Below, one piece after another: positions 1 to 12,753 of a DNA stretch of 64,000 bases (position 1 is the stretch's first letter; every line of letters starts with the position of its first letter). The stretch spans positions 30,091,930 to 30,155,929 of the forward strand of contig CM034549.1 of the NCBI GenBank assembly GCA_020055645.1, written 5' to 3'. This DNA comes from Tomocerus qinae (Eukaryota > Arthropoda > Collembola > Entomobryomorpha > Tomoceridae). A program made the position numbers and the translations under genes. The notes beneath the pieces were generated by a model. The model made no database searches. It was not told the DNA's origin and worked only from the letters and a program-made list of their open reading frames with translations.

Positions 1-2339
1 TTTTGTTTTTGTAATTAAGGTGAATGTAGAAAAGTTTACATTCCGTTCCATTTCAAAACTACAGAAAGTTTAATAGCATTATCGCTTCCTAGAATGTGTA
101 TATTTCGAGACATATATTTGAGTGAGTTACATTTTACATACGGTAGAGACTTTTTATACGATTAATATTTCCCGATTCCGGATTTGGAATATGACTCATT
201 GTGAGTGACGGCTTATAGTTTTATACTTTCAAACGAGTATCTTTACATTATTGGGTGTACTAAATCATAAGTGAATTGAACAAGTCCTAAAACGAAATAA
301 CAGAAATTGTAATACAGATACATTGAATGTACTGTACAATACAGAAAATGTAGGCCTTCCCTCTAGTATAAATTAATTCTATAGTGAAAATAAAGAATGG
401 AATCAAAGAGAGAGTCTACACGTAGTTTTTGTGCAGCTGCAATTATATTTACTTCAGTAGTGTGTAAATATCAGGATAAAAATCACTACTTTATTCCAGA
501 GGAGTGGAGAAAGCAACTTTCTCTTTTCCCCCAATAGAATATTTTGATATTTTGAAGATTTGCATATATACACTATACTACGTATTCGCTCTGAATGATT
601 CTTAATGGAAAGGAACGGTTTTGGAAGAACATAAATGATAAAAGTATGGATATGATAACCAACATTGTACATTGTGCGTAACTACAAGACTAATTATATC
701 TCAAACAAGTAAAATAAATGACATTCGTTTTAATGGATAGAAAATAGTGCAACGTGTATTGTATTAAGGACGTTTAGGGATTGCTTGGACTAGCCCATTA
801 GAATGCGTTATTGTTTGGACTTTGGTTTGGATTGGATCAAACAAAATTGAAATAATAATAGTTAAGAAATTCATCCAATTATGGTTTTGGTACATTATAG
901 AAGACGATTGGGGTACAGTACTTTATATTTAACATGAACGGAAGTTATAATTGACACGGACAGAGGTAAATGTATTTATCATACACCATTGCAAACCTGT
1001 TCTGAGTTACTGTATGTACTTGTGTGAAATTAAAAAAAGGAAATCTCATAATCCCCCTTATATTTATCAGGCGACAGTATTACAGTATTTCAATTGAAAA
1101 TTAAGTCAAAAGTTATACAGACGAACATATAATAATATTAAGTACGATACAATTGTTACATCACAGTATACGAGATACGAGATCAAAGAATTAGTATACC
1201 AGTATAAATAAACAACGTTCTTTTTTTGGTTTGTTTACCAATATCTTTTCAGGGTGTTGGTTTCAATGATTGAATTGATTCAATTGGAGTGGTATGTTTT
1301 GTAATGAATTGCAATTGGAATTGCGTGACAATATTTCTTTTTAGGGTATAGTAATACTGTACGAGTTACAGTAACGAGGTGTAAACAATACAGGTCCAGC
1401 CAGACAAGGAGTATAATATAAAGAAACAGAAACGTTTAAACTGGTAACAAACTACGATTAAAATAAAATTGGAGGATTTAACTAGAAATCAAATTATAAA
1501 CCAATAAAACCATTTCTGGCTGAAGCAAAGGCCATTCCTGGTCTCTATATAAATATGCGCATTTTCCAATGTCCATGGTAGTACATGTATAAATTATATA
1601 GGTATGTATATGTGAAAATAAAAGTTGAAAGCTTTGTAAAGGTCAAACTAGATTATATAGGCACTACTATTAACTAGGGCAGACTTGTTCAGTCAGAGAA
1701 CCTCAAATCATATGGTTAGACTCATTCTATTATAATATAGTATACTTAGTAGCATTATTAGATTGGAGGATTCAGGTCTTCAGGACTAGTAATTTTCACT
1801 TTCTAAGTTTTAGAGCATTGCTGTCAAAAAATAGAAATCAGTTTCATTACCCAGGTTGGCATTGCACTTGCTTAAGAGTAAACATTTAGTGGACAGAGAC
1901 GAGATGAACTAAAAAGTACATATAAAATAACATAACGATAGGACAAGATTAACGAGAACGAGACCTTTTCAAGAGACAGGAGTATTATAGTAAGCTGCAC
2001 AGCAGTAGAATATTTCGATTCGAGGCAAAAAGGCCTACATTTTATGGCATTGCCAGAAAGCCTTCACGTCACTCGCTTTGTCATAAAAATTCACTTTCGT
2101 TAAAAAATTTAAACTTTTTCGGAGTAGATATCCGGTGATTACTCGTTTTGTAACGGTGCGAGTAGATTTTGGCAGACAAAAACGCTAAATGTAATTATTA
2201 CATTTTATATATTTTATCGAAAAAATGAAAAATCTTGAAAAACTAGTACATACTATAATAAACTTATAGATTGTAACTTTCTCCACTAAATCTACAAGAA
2301 ATGTAGTGAAATAAAATTGTTGATCGTATATAGATCTAC
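1..2339 (-). other. Troponin I downstream intron (no exon seen)
   Basis: This AT-rich stretch lies 3' of the last visible troponin I alternative exon and should be intron. I looked for the conserved C-terminal troponin I exons on the minus strand and found none, so they lie beyond the left edge. Short open frames here show no recognisable domain. Confidence 0.6.
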
Positions 2340-2440
2340 CTCATAGTCTCTTTTACGAACTTCATATTCCAAATCCCATTTCTGCGATTCGCAACTATAG
2401 ACCCGGTCATGATACTGCTTGATAATATCCTCTAAATCAG
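2340..2440 (-). other. wupA: Troponin I mutually exclusive exon D
   Basis: The 101-nt exon lies between a TAG acceptor and a GTAGAT donor. It begins ADLEDIIKQYHDRVYSCESQ and continues with KWDLEYEVRKRDYE, the version closest to the best-known Drosophila form (QKWDLEYEVRKKDWE). It is the last visible exon before the window edge. Confidence 0.92.
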
Positions 2441-5400
2441 CTACAGACAGGCAAAGCAATTGTAAAAATCAAAAAGTTATCAATCAAAATAAAGGACGAA
2501 AAATGAATTACCACACGGCAACATTTAAATGACATGATCAAGTGTGTTTTCAGATCTGTATAAATCCATTGCTTAGTACTCGTGTGCTTGCAGATTCCCA
2601 AATCATTTCATTTAAAACAAGAAACCGTATAACCACTAATAATAGAATCTAAATAGATAGATACCTTTAGACTTTCTCGTAGTATATTTAGGGTAGAGTA
2701 TTTATTTTTTTACAAAAAGTCTCCCTGCAACAGCCGGCACTTTCTCTACAGTTTTTAATCGTGTGACGAAAAAAATCAAATCCTACAAAAACGTTGCAAA
2801 AATAGTCAAGGAAGCTAGCAGAAAGAAAGTAATAGTTAACATTATTATGTGCTAAAATTAAGAGTAAAATATTGGAGGTATAGTGTCGTAATAAATTAAG
2901 GCAGGTTTTCCGGCTGACAAACATGTTTTGTGAGTTTTGTCAGTTCCTTTGGCTTTCTCTTGCTGCTCTAAATTATTATTACGCTCTAAAGTAAAACTAA
3001 GAGAAGAATCGGGGTCAATTCAAAAACGGAAAAATAGCAAAACTACTATAAGGAAGGGTGGACTAAAATAAATGATAATAATAACTTTAAAAAATAATAC
3101 AAAAATATAAATCATATAAAATAAGGCAGCAATAACAATTGCTTTCACTTGATGGAGTGAGTGAGTAATGGTACGGGCTCTACTTATGTACTAAGTACAA
3201 ATTAGCTGTAATATATAATCAAACAGGGAGGTTTGGAAAAATGCACAAATCGCATTTTCTGGTTTACAATAAAATAATGCCTAGAATTTGACTAGAAGAA
3301 ATGGAAAAGGTTGAAAGAATCATAGGTCAATAATATGGTTTAATAAATATCTTTTCAATCATGATAAATAAAAGAGTTAATTACTGATTTCAACTGTACT
3401 GCTACAGTAATAATCATAAAATTGCTTGCATTAAGAGTATAGAAATTATTATTAATAATAATGATAATAGAGCCTCTACTGTTTAAACGAATCGCAGATT
3501 TTTGCAGTCGTTTTACCTCGTAGTCTTTCACTCTGTTCTGCCACTCGAGATCATACTTGTCACTTTCTAGATTTCCTATTTTGGCACTGTACTCCGTGCA
3601 AATCGTCTGCAACTCCGCTATTACAATTACATACAAAACACCATCAAGTCCATCATTTCCTTATAAATCCTTAACCAACCCCTTGCTACATTATAAACCA
3701 AAATTGTAACAAAGAACCAATTATCCAATTTGTTTTCAAATAGGTAGCCACCTTTAATTGTTACGGAATGTTAGATACTCTGAAATTATATTTGCTAGCT
3801 TCTTTTAGTATGCTTTTTCAATACATTATAATTTACATACAGATACTTACCGGTAAGCTACTCTACACAAAAATCAATTATATACAACAGTTTATTAATT
3901 CATGGGCATTATTGTACCTTTTGTTCAATGAAAAATTATACCCCTTCCGTAAATCAAGATGACGAATGGTTTTGACTTCTAACAATAAGCATATAGATAT
4001 AGGCAAATACAGAATTACAGAAGGCTAATCAATTTGTTCCATTTAATTCCTGTGCAGAGCAGTGTAGTTGTTTACGAAACGGTCACAGTAATAACCAGTG
4101 CGTGAAAACAGATAAAGCACATGAACATGAGACATGAACATGCCAGGGTGATTGCCAGGAAAAACTATTAAAAGTAAAATAAAGTGAACGAAAGGAACTG
4201 TGTAACAACGAGAATGAGAATGTCTTCACAGTCTTTTTTGTCTTAGGAAGTTGCTACAACAGAACACAATTCGTTGAGAAAATAAGAACCTGGGCACGAG
4301 AGAGAGAGAGAGAGAGAGAGACATCAACACTAAATTAGGGTTATCGCATTTAGCTCAAGGATTCTGAAAAATCTAAATTCCGTCACAGAGGAAAAATACT
4401 AGGTAGATAATTTTTAGCCACCAAAAAAACTGATTTTCTCCTTTTCAATAATATTTGCGAATTCATGTGGATTTATATTTTAGAAAATTTCATTAATAGC
4501 GCTTAAGAACACTGTCAATTTGCCAAATACAAAAATATTGTTATAAAAACTAAAAAAGCCTGCAGAGGATTTTGCATTGGTAATTAATCGCTTATTCATA
4601 TCGCGTTACTACAAGATGGTGTGTGAACTGGAGTGAGTCTTTATACTTTACAGTGGTACCACAAAATTGAATTTTTTGAAAATGCTTTCATTTAGATCTA
4701 TCCAAAAAGTCTAGCTTGAAAAAGAAAGTGTGAATGATGATAGGTGATGGATGGGTGTAGCATTCGAAGAAATAGAACAGATATACAGAGATAAAACAAA
4801 AAAATGTTTGTTGGTTTGGTGTTTGCTGCATTGCGAGTACGAATGATGTTGGTAAAAGCATGCTACAGTAAAATACAACAATACAAAAGGGATACTTTAA
4901 TTAAAAGTGAAAATTAAAGTCAAAATGTAAATTAAGAAACGGGCCACCATCACGTATAAGGTGTGCAATACAAATACTCAACATCAGTTCAGATCAGAAT
5001 CAATACTCAATAATCAGTAACTGATAGGAGCATCCCATCCTCATGCCTAATGATACCTCGTGTTCTTTTCTAAGGGTAGCATACTCCAGATCCCATTTGG
5101 CCGACTCCAACTCTGCTAATTTGCCGTGATACTCCGTGACGATTGCCCGAAGTTCATCTAGCCAAACATAGCTACATATATGTATCTTCGTACACGCTTT
5201 ATCTCTTATACATTATCATCCTTATCATTCCATATACGTCAGATATAAAATCATATTATTATTATTGAAATGCCTATTTATCTTAAAATTATCTATGTTA
5301 GTGTTCATTGTGCAATTGTGACCCCAATTTTCACTGAACAACAAAGAATCTTTCCTTTTTCATGTTAGGACTCTACTATACCTGTAAAACGGTAGGAATG

Positions 5401-8400
5401 TCTCCGAACACGCTTTGCTATAAAACCCAGCTGACTACAGACAGTAAAACATTTTTAATGATGAGAAAGTACCACCCTGTGATCTGTGACAAGTGTACTG
5501 TTTCTTTTGTGGACATTGTTTTGACACCCGTGATCAATTGTTGTGTAAAGGTAGGGATGGAAGCAAAACTACCAAATTGTGATTTCACTCCAAACTAAAG
5601 CATAATAAAATTACCATTTTTAAAATACTTATTTCACTAATATGAGATTGTTAGATTGGTTTATGGTTATCATAAGAAAAATGTCTATTGTCTACTATCG
5701 TTAATTTTTTAATTTAGTATTTAAAATTGATTACATGCAGTTTGTAAATTTTATCAATACGTAGTTTAAAAATTAATTGTTCCTGTTTCCAATGCATTGA
5801 AGTGCTAGTAGTAAATTGCTCATTCCGAATGCAATAGCGGTCGGTACACAATTATCAAGACTATAATGCAATGGAAAGTCATGCCAATCAAAATACTGTT
5901 GGTAAGATATTGAAATAAGTAATCAATAGGTCTATAACAATTAGATACCAAACATTTTGGTTTTGAGATACCAAGATGCGTAAATTAGCATAAATCTTTG
6001 CAATTTGTATCATTCTTTGTCATTTTCAAGCATCTTGCTTTACAAGAGATGCTGACCATTAGTATTTTAAAAGAAATTATTGGTTATGACAGGGTGGATT
6101 ATTTCATGGCATCACTTGAGATTTGATTTTGTATTAATTGTATCGTTCATTTTGAAATCGGATAGTGCGTTTGAAAACAGTGTGCTATTAGTAATGTTCA
6201 AAAGTGAATGTGCATGTCATGTGCTTAAATAATTATTGTCATCATCTCATCATCATCAGAACAGAGCAACCACATACCATACCTTTTCTAGATTATTTTC
6301 TATACATGTATATCACTATGCAGTACACGAGTGTTGTTCACTAGGCTATAAATAATTCCATAGTCAGCTCAGCTCATATCATTCAACCATCTCATAAATC
6401 AGAATCATGCAGCTTGCTTTGCTCCTAAAGAAAACCTATGATAGATAGCTAGAGTAATGAACAATCGAGCGATGGCAATAGCAAAATTGGGCTATCCCAA
6501 TTAGCACTGAGATGTAATGTTATTTCTAAAAAAATATCAAAAATTAAATGTACATAAATGCAATTCTCGGTTTAAATAGCAAAAAAGAGATGTCCGAGAT
6601 TAGAATAAATGTACGATCAATTATTGCTGTTTGGTTTCTCTACTCATACTCTAGCAAAGAAATCATATTGATACAGACACGACTGACTACGGTAAATTGG
6701 TAAGTGTAAGTAAGTATACTAATAATACATTTACATACTCAACAGGATCTGTGCTTTACGATCGAGTCTTTCTCACTTGCCATTTTATACTGAGCTATTA
6801 ATACAGATTCTTCCTACAACTAATGCAAGTCTCATTCCTCCTCTAAAGTTCTAAAGTTCAAGTTTCATCTGCCAAGCTCGTATTTATCCTCATCGCAGGC
6901 GCAAGAGACAAGACAACTTTTTTTTTACCAAAGTTGCAATTTTACTAAATTAATACGTAGTAGGCTGCAAGTGGATGGTGATCTATTTTGGGTGGTAAAC
7001 ACTCGTTAAACACATTTTAATTGCAAATCATGAAGAAAGCCCACTATCTAAAGCCAAGGAACGGTTATACATTTCAAGTCATTTCGATTCATTTATAGGT
7101 CATACTATATATTAACCTCACTGCAATATATCTGCACTAAATCAAACTGGTATCTTTATACCATGGAATGTGGGCATTATAGTCCTATAGCTTCAGTAGG
7201 TACAACAGTTGAATTCGATATGCTAAAAGTGGAAAGTATAACAATAATTATTCTTTAGCATCCTGGGGTGGGTTATACGAATCTAATTTCGTTGTTAACG
7301 CCCGTGTGTGCTGTACATCTGTGAATAAAATGGAGGATTTGTCACTGCTTCCATATCTGTATTTAAGCATCTATGAACTGGGAACCGAAATGCGGGTACT
7401 AAAAGTATACGCCTACTGGGCTTTCCGTAACAAAATATGCTATTCTACACTTTGTATTACTCAATCCGTGATGTATGCCAAAAAGGCCTTCGTGCCCCTA
7501 CTTTGTATGTACATATAGCATTTCTTCAAAAGCTACAACTCGCATTATTGTGTAATCTGAAGTTGAGCACAGCTCGACTAACTTGTCTATTGGGTCTTTG
7601 CCAGACTATAGCGTTTAAATTACTTAACTGAGAATAAGGTCTGCTTCTTAATACTCTGTTGGCATATACTGTCCTATTCTGTTCATCCATGACTCACTGT
7701 AATGGGTTAATGTTGCAGACTCCAAAGCTAAAATATTTGTAACAATTAAAACATTTGTTGTTACTAGCGGAGCAAATTTAGTTGGAAATTCTAACAGGTA
7801 AACCATTTACAGAGGTCAGAGACTGGCAGTGGATTTGGCAATCTGATGGGAAGAAATGTCTCATCATTAACTCGTAAAGCACAGATACCTGCTCATACTA
7901 AAGAAATAAAATGGTGCATTACAGTAATAAAATAATATCGGAATAGCAAATGATAATGATAGAAAGGCCTTTGAAGAAGTTGAGTGAAATATAGAAAAAT
8001 AGGCTCTAGATCCACATTCATTTAGTCACTATTTATTGTAGTACCAATTAATGAGCACGACTACCATCGAACGAATGAGAAATCAACTAATGATGGGCAT
8101 GCCACTCTATTGTCAAATCTAACCTCAAAGTCTTTTCGCTGAACAATGAACTCGACGTCATATTTTTGATCCTCCAGTAAGGCTATGCGACTATGATATT
8201 CGGCACATAGTTTTTTCAACTCATCTGTTCAGTTACCACCATTTACAGTTACATTTAAATGCATTTCATCATTAATCAATATAAAATAGAGAAAAATCTT
8301 GTGCAAAATTAATTAAAATTTGCTTACATAATTTACACATTAACAAAACACAAAAAACCTCTTTGCTGTATTTACCTACACAAAAGCCAATTGTTCACGA

Positions 8401-11400
8401 CTACACAAATGAATAGCAAAGCAGACAGAACCCTAATTTATACGAAAATGTATTAATTAATGAATATAATCTCTGATATAGAAGGGCAGAAAAATTTCTT
8501 AAACATACTGATGTAAGTCTCTTACACAGTTGACATAGTTCAGTAGAATGCTAGCATTGGACACTTACTCTACAAAAGTTATGACTTAGATAGATACAAC
8601 TGCTATAGCCTTAGAGTCTAAACTCGCATTACTTGAAGTAAACCTGTTACCTTCCTAGTAAATCTTGATTTCAGAAGTCATACCAAAGACTACTGCAACT
8701 TTAAATTAAGTTACGAAAAATGTCACCTATTATGTGAAAAATTTTGTTGGTTACAACAGTAGGGAAACTGCTCATGATTACTAATGCATTCCACACAGAA
8801 ATACTGTTAAATAATCATTGTCTTAAAAATAATTTTGATATCTAGTTTGGATCCATGATCCGTTACTCTTCGAATGCATTAGGCAGTAGATTTAGAACAT
8901 TCAACATCACGATGATAACTCATAATTGAGATGTACGTACTATTTTTCTGATATTTTTGTATAACAACTAATACGCATTTATAGAAATAGAAAGTTTAGG
9001 TTTATGTACTTACTAAAACTAAATTATTAATTAGAAATGAGTACAAGTACAAATGGATAGTAAACGAGAAACAAACATTTCTGCGAAATAGCAACTGGTC
9101 AAAAGATAGTCATACCTTCGCTGGCACCGTCAATGTCCTTAGGTTTACCGCATCTTTCTTCAATGATTCTCCTCCTCTCTGCGGATTTCCTTTCCTGTTC
9201 TTTCTTCAACTCCTCAGCGGCCTTTTTACGCAGCAACAATCGGAGTTTCTTCTTCCTTTCAGGTGTCATGAAACCCTTCTTGCCCTTCTTAGCAGCGGCT
9301 TGCTGCTCAAGCCGAGCTCGGACCTCAGCCTTCTTGGCATCGATATCCTTTTGTTTCTTTTTGCGCTCCTTTCGGTACACAGTGTCAAAATGTTCAATAT
9401 TTCCACAATTTCATTTTTCCAAACATTACTTAATGTGTTGTATTAAGGATACTAGTAATTATTATGCCATGTCCCTGCATGTGGTAAAATCATACTAATA
9501 GTTTACGACGTAGTTTTCTTGATTTTCTGTGGCCCTTATTCTCTATACCAGATGCATTATTCAAAACTAATTTTTTCATGGCTTCTTTCCATTTTGTCTC
9601 GCTCTACTCTTTGCTAAAACAAATGTGGTGTACAAACTACTATTTTATACTGTCGGTATAGGCAGTTTGTTTAGTCAGCTTCGTTTTGGCATAATTGTCA
9701 ATATAGATAGTGATACCAAACTAGATATGTGTACATCGGCTATATCTACTAAGAATTGTCGCTTCACATAAAATGAAAACAATAGCAGAAAATTGAGCAA
9801 GCCTTAAACAGTTATATAGAGCAAAGAGAATAAAGAAGCCCACTGATGTACAACAGAGTTGTAACGTAACATAAATGAACTGCTTTGCCTGTTGCAGTTA
9901 AATAGCTGTAGCTGAACTCAAGTGATGATGATGCAAACTTCAGTTAAGCAAATCTAAATTTATCCTAAAATCTATCTCATGCCCTGTCTTACAAACTGAA
10001 GCTTCTTCTGCACTTCTATCCTCAAATGCTAACAACCACATGAAAAATAATCTAAAGAGTCTATCCTCTGTCTCAACAGGAATTCGAGCACTAACTATCA
10101 GTAATAGCTAAAATGGTATATTCCTGTACAGCTAGCATTCGTTTCTGATTGGGCAGATAAGTTCAAAAAATCTCCTAGATTTCTTGATGTCCTATTTTAT
10201 CTGAAATATTTATAGCAATCAATAGTCACTAAAGTTGTGGTACTCTCTTCTCTGAAGATATATAGCTTTTTATGTGAATGCATTCTTATTATCCATTTTC
10301 CTACGATAGGTTGTAATTTTTAGATAATTTATAGTGTCCAATCCTATAGCAGTAAACAGTGTTTCTGAATATGTCCAATAATGCTAAAACCCATTTCTTG
10401 TGTAGCTATTCCATACTTTGATTTTTATAAAAAGGATTAACTGGCCGACAGGCCTTATCTTTAAATATTTTATCCTTCGAAAACTAAACCTAGTAAAAGT
10501 AATGAGAAATGATCTTTTTTGACATGTGGTTATAAAAGATATTCATGCTTGTTTGTTGGTAGTAGTGTTTTGTATAGAAAGTGTGACAGTACTTCCTCCG
10601 CCCGTTTACGCGCTGCAAGCTGCAAAACAGAAGAAATAATATTAGAAATATCACAGAGAATCATATTTAAAACCTTCATGTTTGTTATTTATTTTAGATT
10701 TATACATTCCATTCCAATCTCTACTCGTACTTGTATAGCTATTTGTTCGTCATTAATACAATCGCCAAAATTCATAGCATTGCACACTTGGCATGAGAAT
10801 GCTTTTACAGCATGGTGTCGTATTTCAATAAGAGGAAAATACGGTAGAAAAAGTTCGATGTAATCTTTAAAAGATTTTTAATATTTACAATCGCTATAAT
10901 TGAAATTCTTGTGTCATTAAAAATGAGATTGAATGTATGGCATTCATCAGTAAAATGAATATCGTTGCCTTAGTGGATTTTGCATTGGAATTTTGACTTG
11001 AATTTTTTCACTTGGTTGGTTAATAAAATTAGACCTATACCTATAGTAAATGTCAATGACAATGAGCAATCTTTGTAGGAAAGCTAACTTAAATACAATA
11101 GGTTAATATAACTGTACACATTCAACTTGTAAAGTGAAGTAGAATTGTTGAGTATTTTAAGTATTGTTGTAAATATTATTAAGTTTGGTGTAATAGTTCA
11201 TAAAATAGCCAAACTCTTGTAGTTTTGTTTTGTAAGCTCTTAAAATAATGAAAGCTGTTATGAGTAGCAGTTTAAAGCATTTGTTCATGTACTCTCACAA
11301 ATATTTTTCTATTAATAGCGACACAACCCGAAAAATGAGCACTTATCTTTGTATAAGCAACGATTGGTGTCATTAAAAAATGATCGTGACGACAAAATGT

Positions 11401-12070
11401 GTAGAGATGTTTCCAAAATGTCGAAACATAAGTTCAGTTTGGGTCTTTACAAAATTGCATTGATATATTCCCAAAAAACAAAAAATAGGGGAATAGTATT
11501 ATATAAAATAGACATACTTAAGGATTAGGATTGGATAGAAAACGAATAGAACTGTGTTTGCAACAGGTTCATTCGAGTGGTAGATGGAAGAAAAAGGTAG
11601 GAATTGGCTAAGTATCAGCCAAAATTGTGTAAACATGTTACACAGACACGGAAAACAGCACACAGACATAGAGACAAACTGCTCTACGATACGGCACGAA
11701 AAACACTCGATAGTTGATGGGAATCTGAAAAATGTTCCTACAAAAAAATTCACCATTACATAACTTCAAAAATTTTTATCACAAAAACAATTTGAGGACG
11801 ATAACATGTGTCACATGGTTAAAAATTGACATGACATGATGTCTTGTCACTTGTCAATGTTTGCATTGATTAGAATCACAGGTAAAACAAATTAATAGTA
11901 TAAAACCCGTAGAAATTAGGAAGAAAGTAGAATACATACGTAAATGTAAACAGTAGCATGAGAAATTAGAGTTTCTCGACAATTGCACGAGTCTCAGTTT
12001 CACCAGAGTCAAAATATTTATAGCTTGGGTAATGCCGTTGAGCTACTTACCTTACCTCGTCGTCCGCCAT
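2340..12070 (-). CDS. wupA: Troponin I (wings up A orthologue), partial, alternatively spliced
   Basis: Inhibitory subunit of the muscle thin-filament troponin complex, which binds actin, troponin C and troponin T. The start codon lies in a short exon at 12,056-12,070 encoding MADDE and ending in a GTAAGG donor, the same arrangement as in Drosophila wupA. The core exon is 9,116-9,368 (start could be 9,365). It encodes the hallmark segment KKGFMTPERKKKLRLLLRKK, followed by the highly charged ERRRIIEERCG region, and ends in phase 1. Four 101-nt alternative exons follow at 8,124-8,224, 5,057-5,157, 3,517-3,617 and 2,340-2,440; a mature mRNA should carry only one. The inhibitory and C-terminal exons are outside the window. 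The acceptor of the core exon has a weak pyrimidine tract, so an extra small exon between 9.4 and 12.0 kb cannot be excluded. Family assignment is very secure. Confidence 0.95.
3517..3617 (-). other. wupA: Troponin I mutually exclusive exon C
   Basis: The 101-nt exon lies between a TAG acceptor and a GTAAAA donor. It begins AELQTICTEYSAKIGNLESD and ends KDYE. The first codon is GCG rather than GAT because the exon supplies CG after the phase-1 G of the core exon. Confidence 0.9.
4298..4321. repeat. (GA)12 microsatellite
   Basis: Twelve uninterrupted GA units lie in the intron between troponin I exons C and B. Confidence 0.95.
5057..5157 (-). other. wupA: Troponin I mutually exclusive exon B
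   Basis: The 101-nt exon lies between a TAG acceptor and a GTATCA donor. It begins DELRAIVTEYHGKLAELESA and ends RKEHE. It lacks the cysteine that exons A and C carry near the start, and is the most divergent of the four in its last third. Confidence 0.9.
8124..8224 (-). other. wupA: Troponin I mutually exclusive exon A
   Basis: The 101-nt exon is preceded by a CAG acceptor and followed by a GTTAGA donor. After the split codon it encodes DELKKLCAEYHSRIALLEDQ and ends KDFE. It occupies the slot of Drosophila exon 6, the TnC/TnT-contacting helix. It is the copy nearest the core exon. Confidence 0.9.
9369..12055 (-). other. Troponin I intron between start exon and core exon
   Basis: The stretch of about 2.7 kb holds no recognised gene. 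An open frame on the plus strand at 10,519-10,863 has no domain I know and is probably chance. Drosophila has an optional proline-rich exon in this position; I saw no proline-rich frame here. Confidence 0.5.
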
Positions 12071-12639
12071 TGTTAATGAGAAGTGGTTCCTAGCCTCTAG
12101 TCAGATACTCCCGAAATCAATCTGGAGAAAAAATCAACCCAAAAATATATGTAAATTCCAAAAAGACGGAAGGTTTTAAATGAGTCACAATTAACACTTA
12201 GCCTTATTATATTATAAACAAAGAAAAACAAATTTTGAAATCCATATAATGGTCAAATTTTCCCTCCATGAGTGCAGAAAGAGAAAACTGGACGATAAAT
12301 AAACAAAGAATAAACTGATTAGTCGCTTGTAGGAAAATTGGCCAGTGGAATTCAAAGCCCGGCTTATTCAAATGTAAGAACTTGTGTAGAACAAAGATAA
12401 GTAGCACCCCCCACAGTTGGTATGTACGTATAATTGCACAATCACAATTTCTTCAACAAGCCGTTTTTCAATCCGAATTCTTTTATGAAATATAATTTGC
12501 AGATTTCAAAGAAAGCAGAAGAAGGCTAATTAGCGATCAATTAAGATTTCATTGAAAGAAAACTCACATAAAAAATAAAAGAATAAAAGATTTTCTTTGG
12601 GTTTTCTGGTAAAATTAGCGAAAAGAAGAGGACACCTAC

Positions 12640-12753
12640 CTATACTCCGAAAGAGAAGGAACTGGAACGTAGCTGAGTTGGGACGGAAATGCGGGTTGAG
12701 CAGAAATAGATTGGTTGCACATCCTTATAAGGCCCGCACCATTCTATTTTTAC
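12640..12753 (-). promoter_or_regulatory. Probable troponin I promoter and non-coding first exon
   Basis: A TAG|GTAGGT donor at 12,640 would end a non-coding first exon that splices to the MADDE exon. About 85 bp upstream lies CCTTATAAGG (12,723-12,732), a perfect CArG-box consensus that also contains a TATA-like core. CTATTTTTAC (12,744-12,753) follows, one base off the MEF2 consensus. Both factors are known regulators of muscle genes. The transcription start, perhaps near 12,700, is inferred from TATA spacing. Confidence 0.5.

Noticed and set aside
5362-5598. 78-codon plus-strand frame with several cysteines
   Set aside because: It lies in a troponin I intron, is antisense to the gene, and has no recognisable pattern.
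9133-9498. 121-codon plus-strand frame rich in Ser/Phe/Leu
   Set aside because: It is the antisense shadow of the charged troponin I core exon.
10519-10863. 114-codon plus-strand frame in a troponin I intron
   Set aside because: It starts at a non-ATG codon and shows no domain, signal peptide or splice support.
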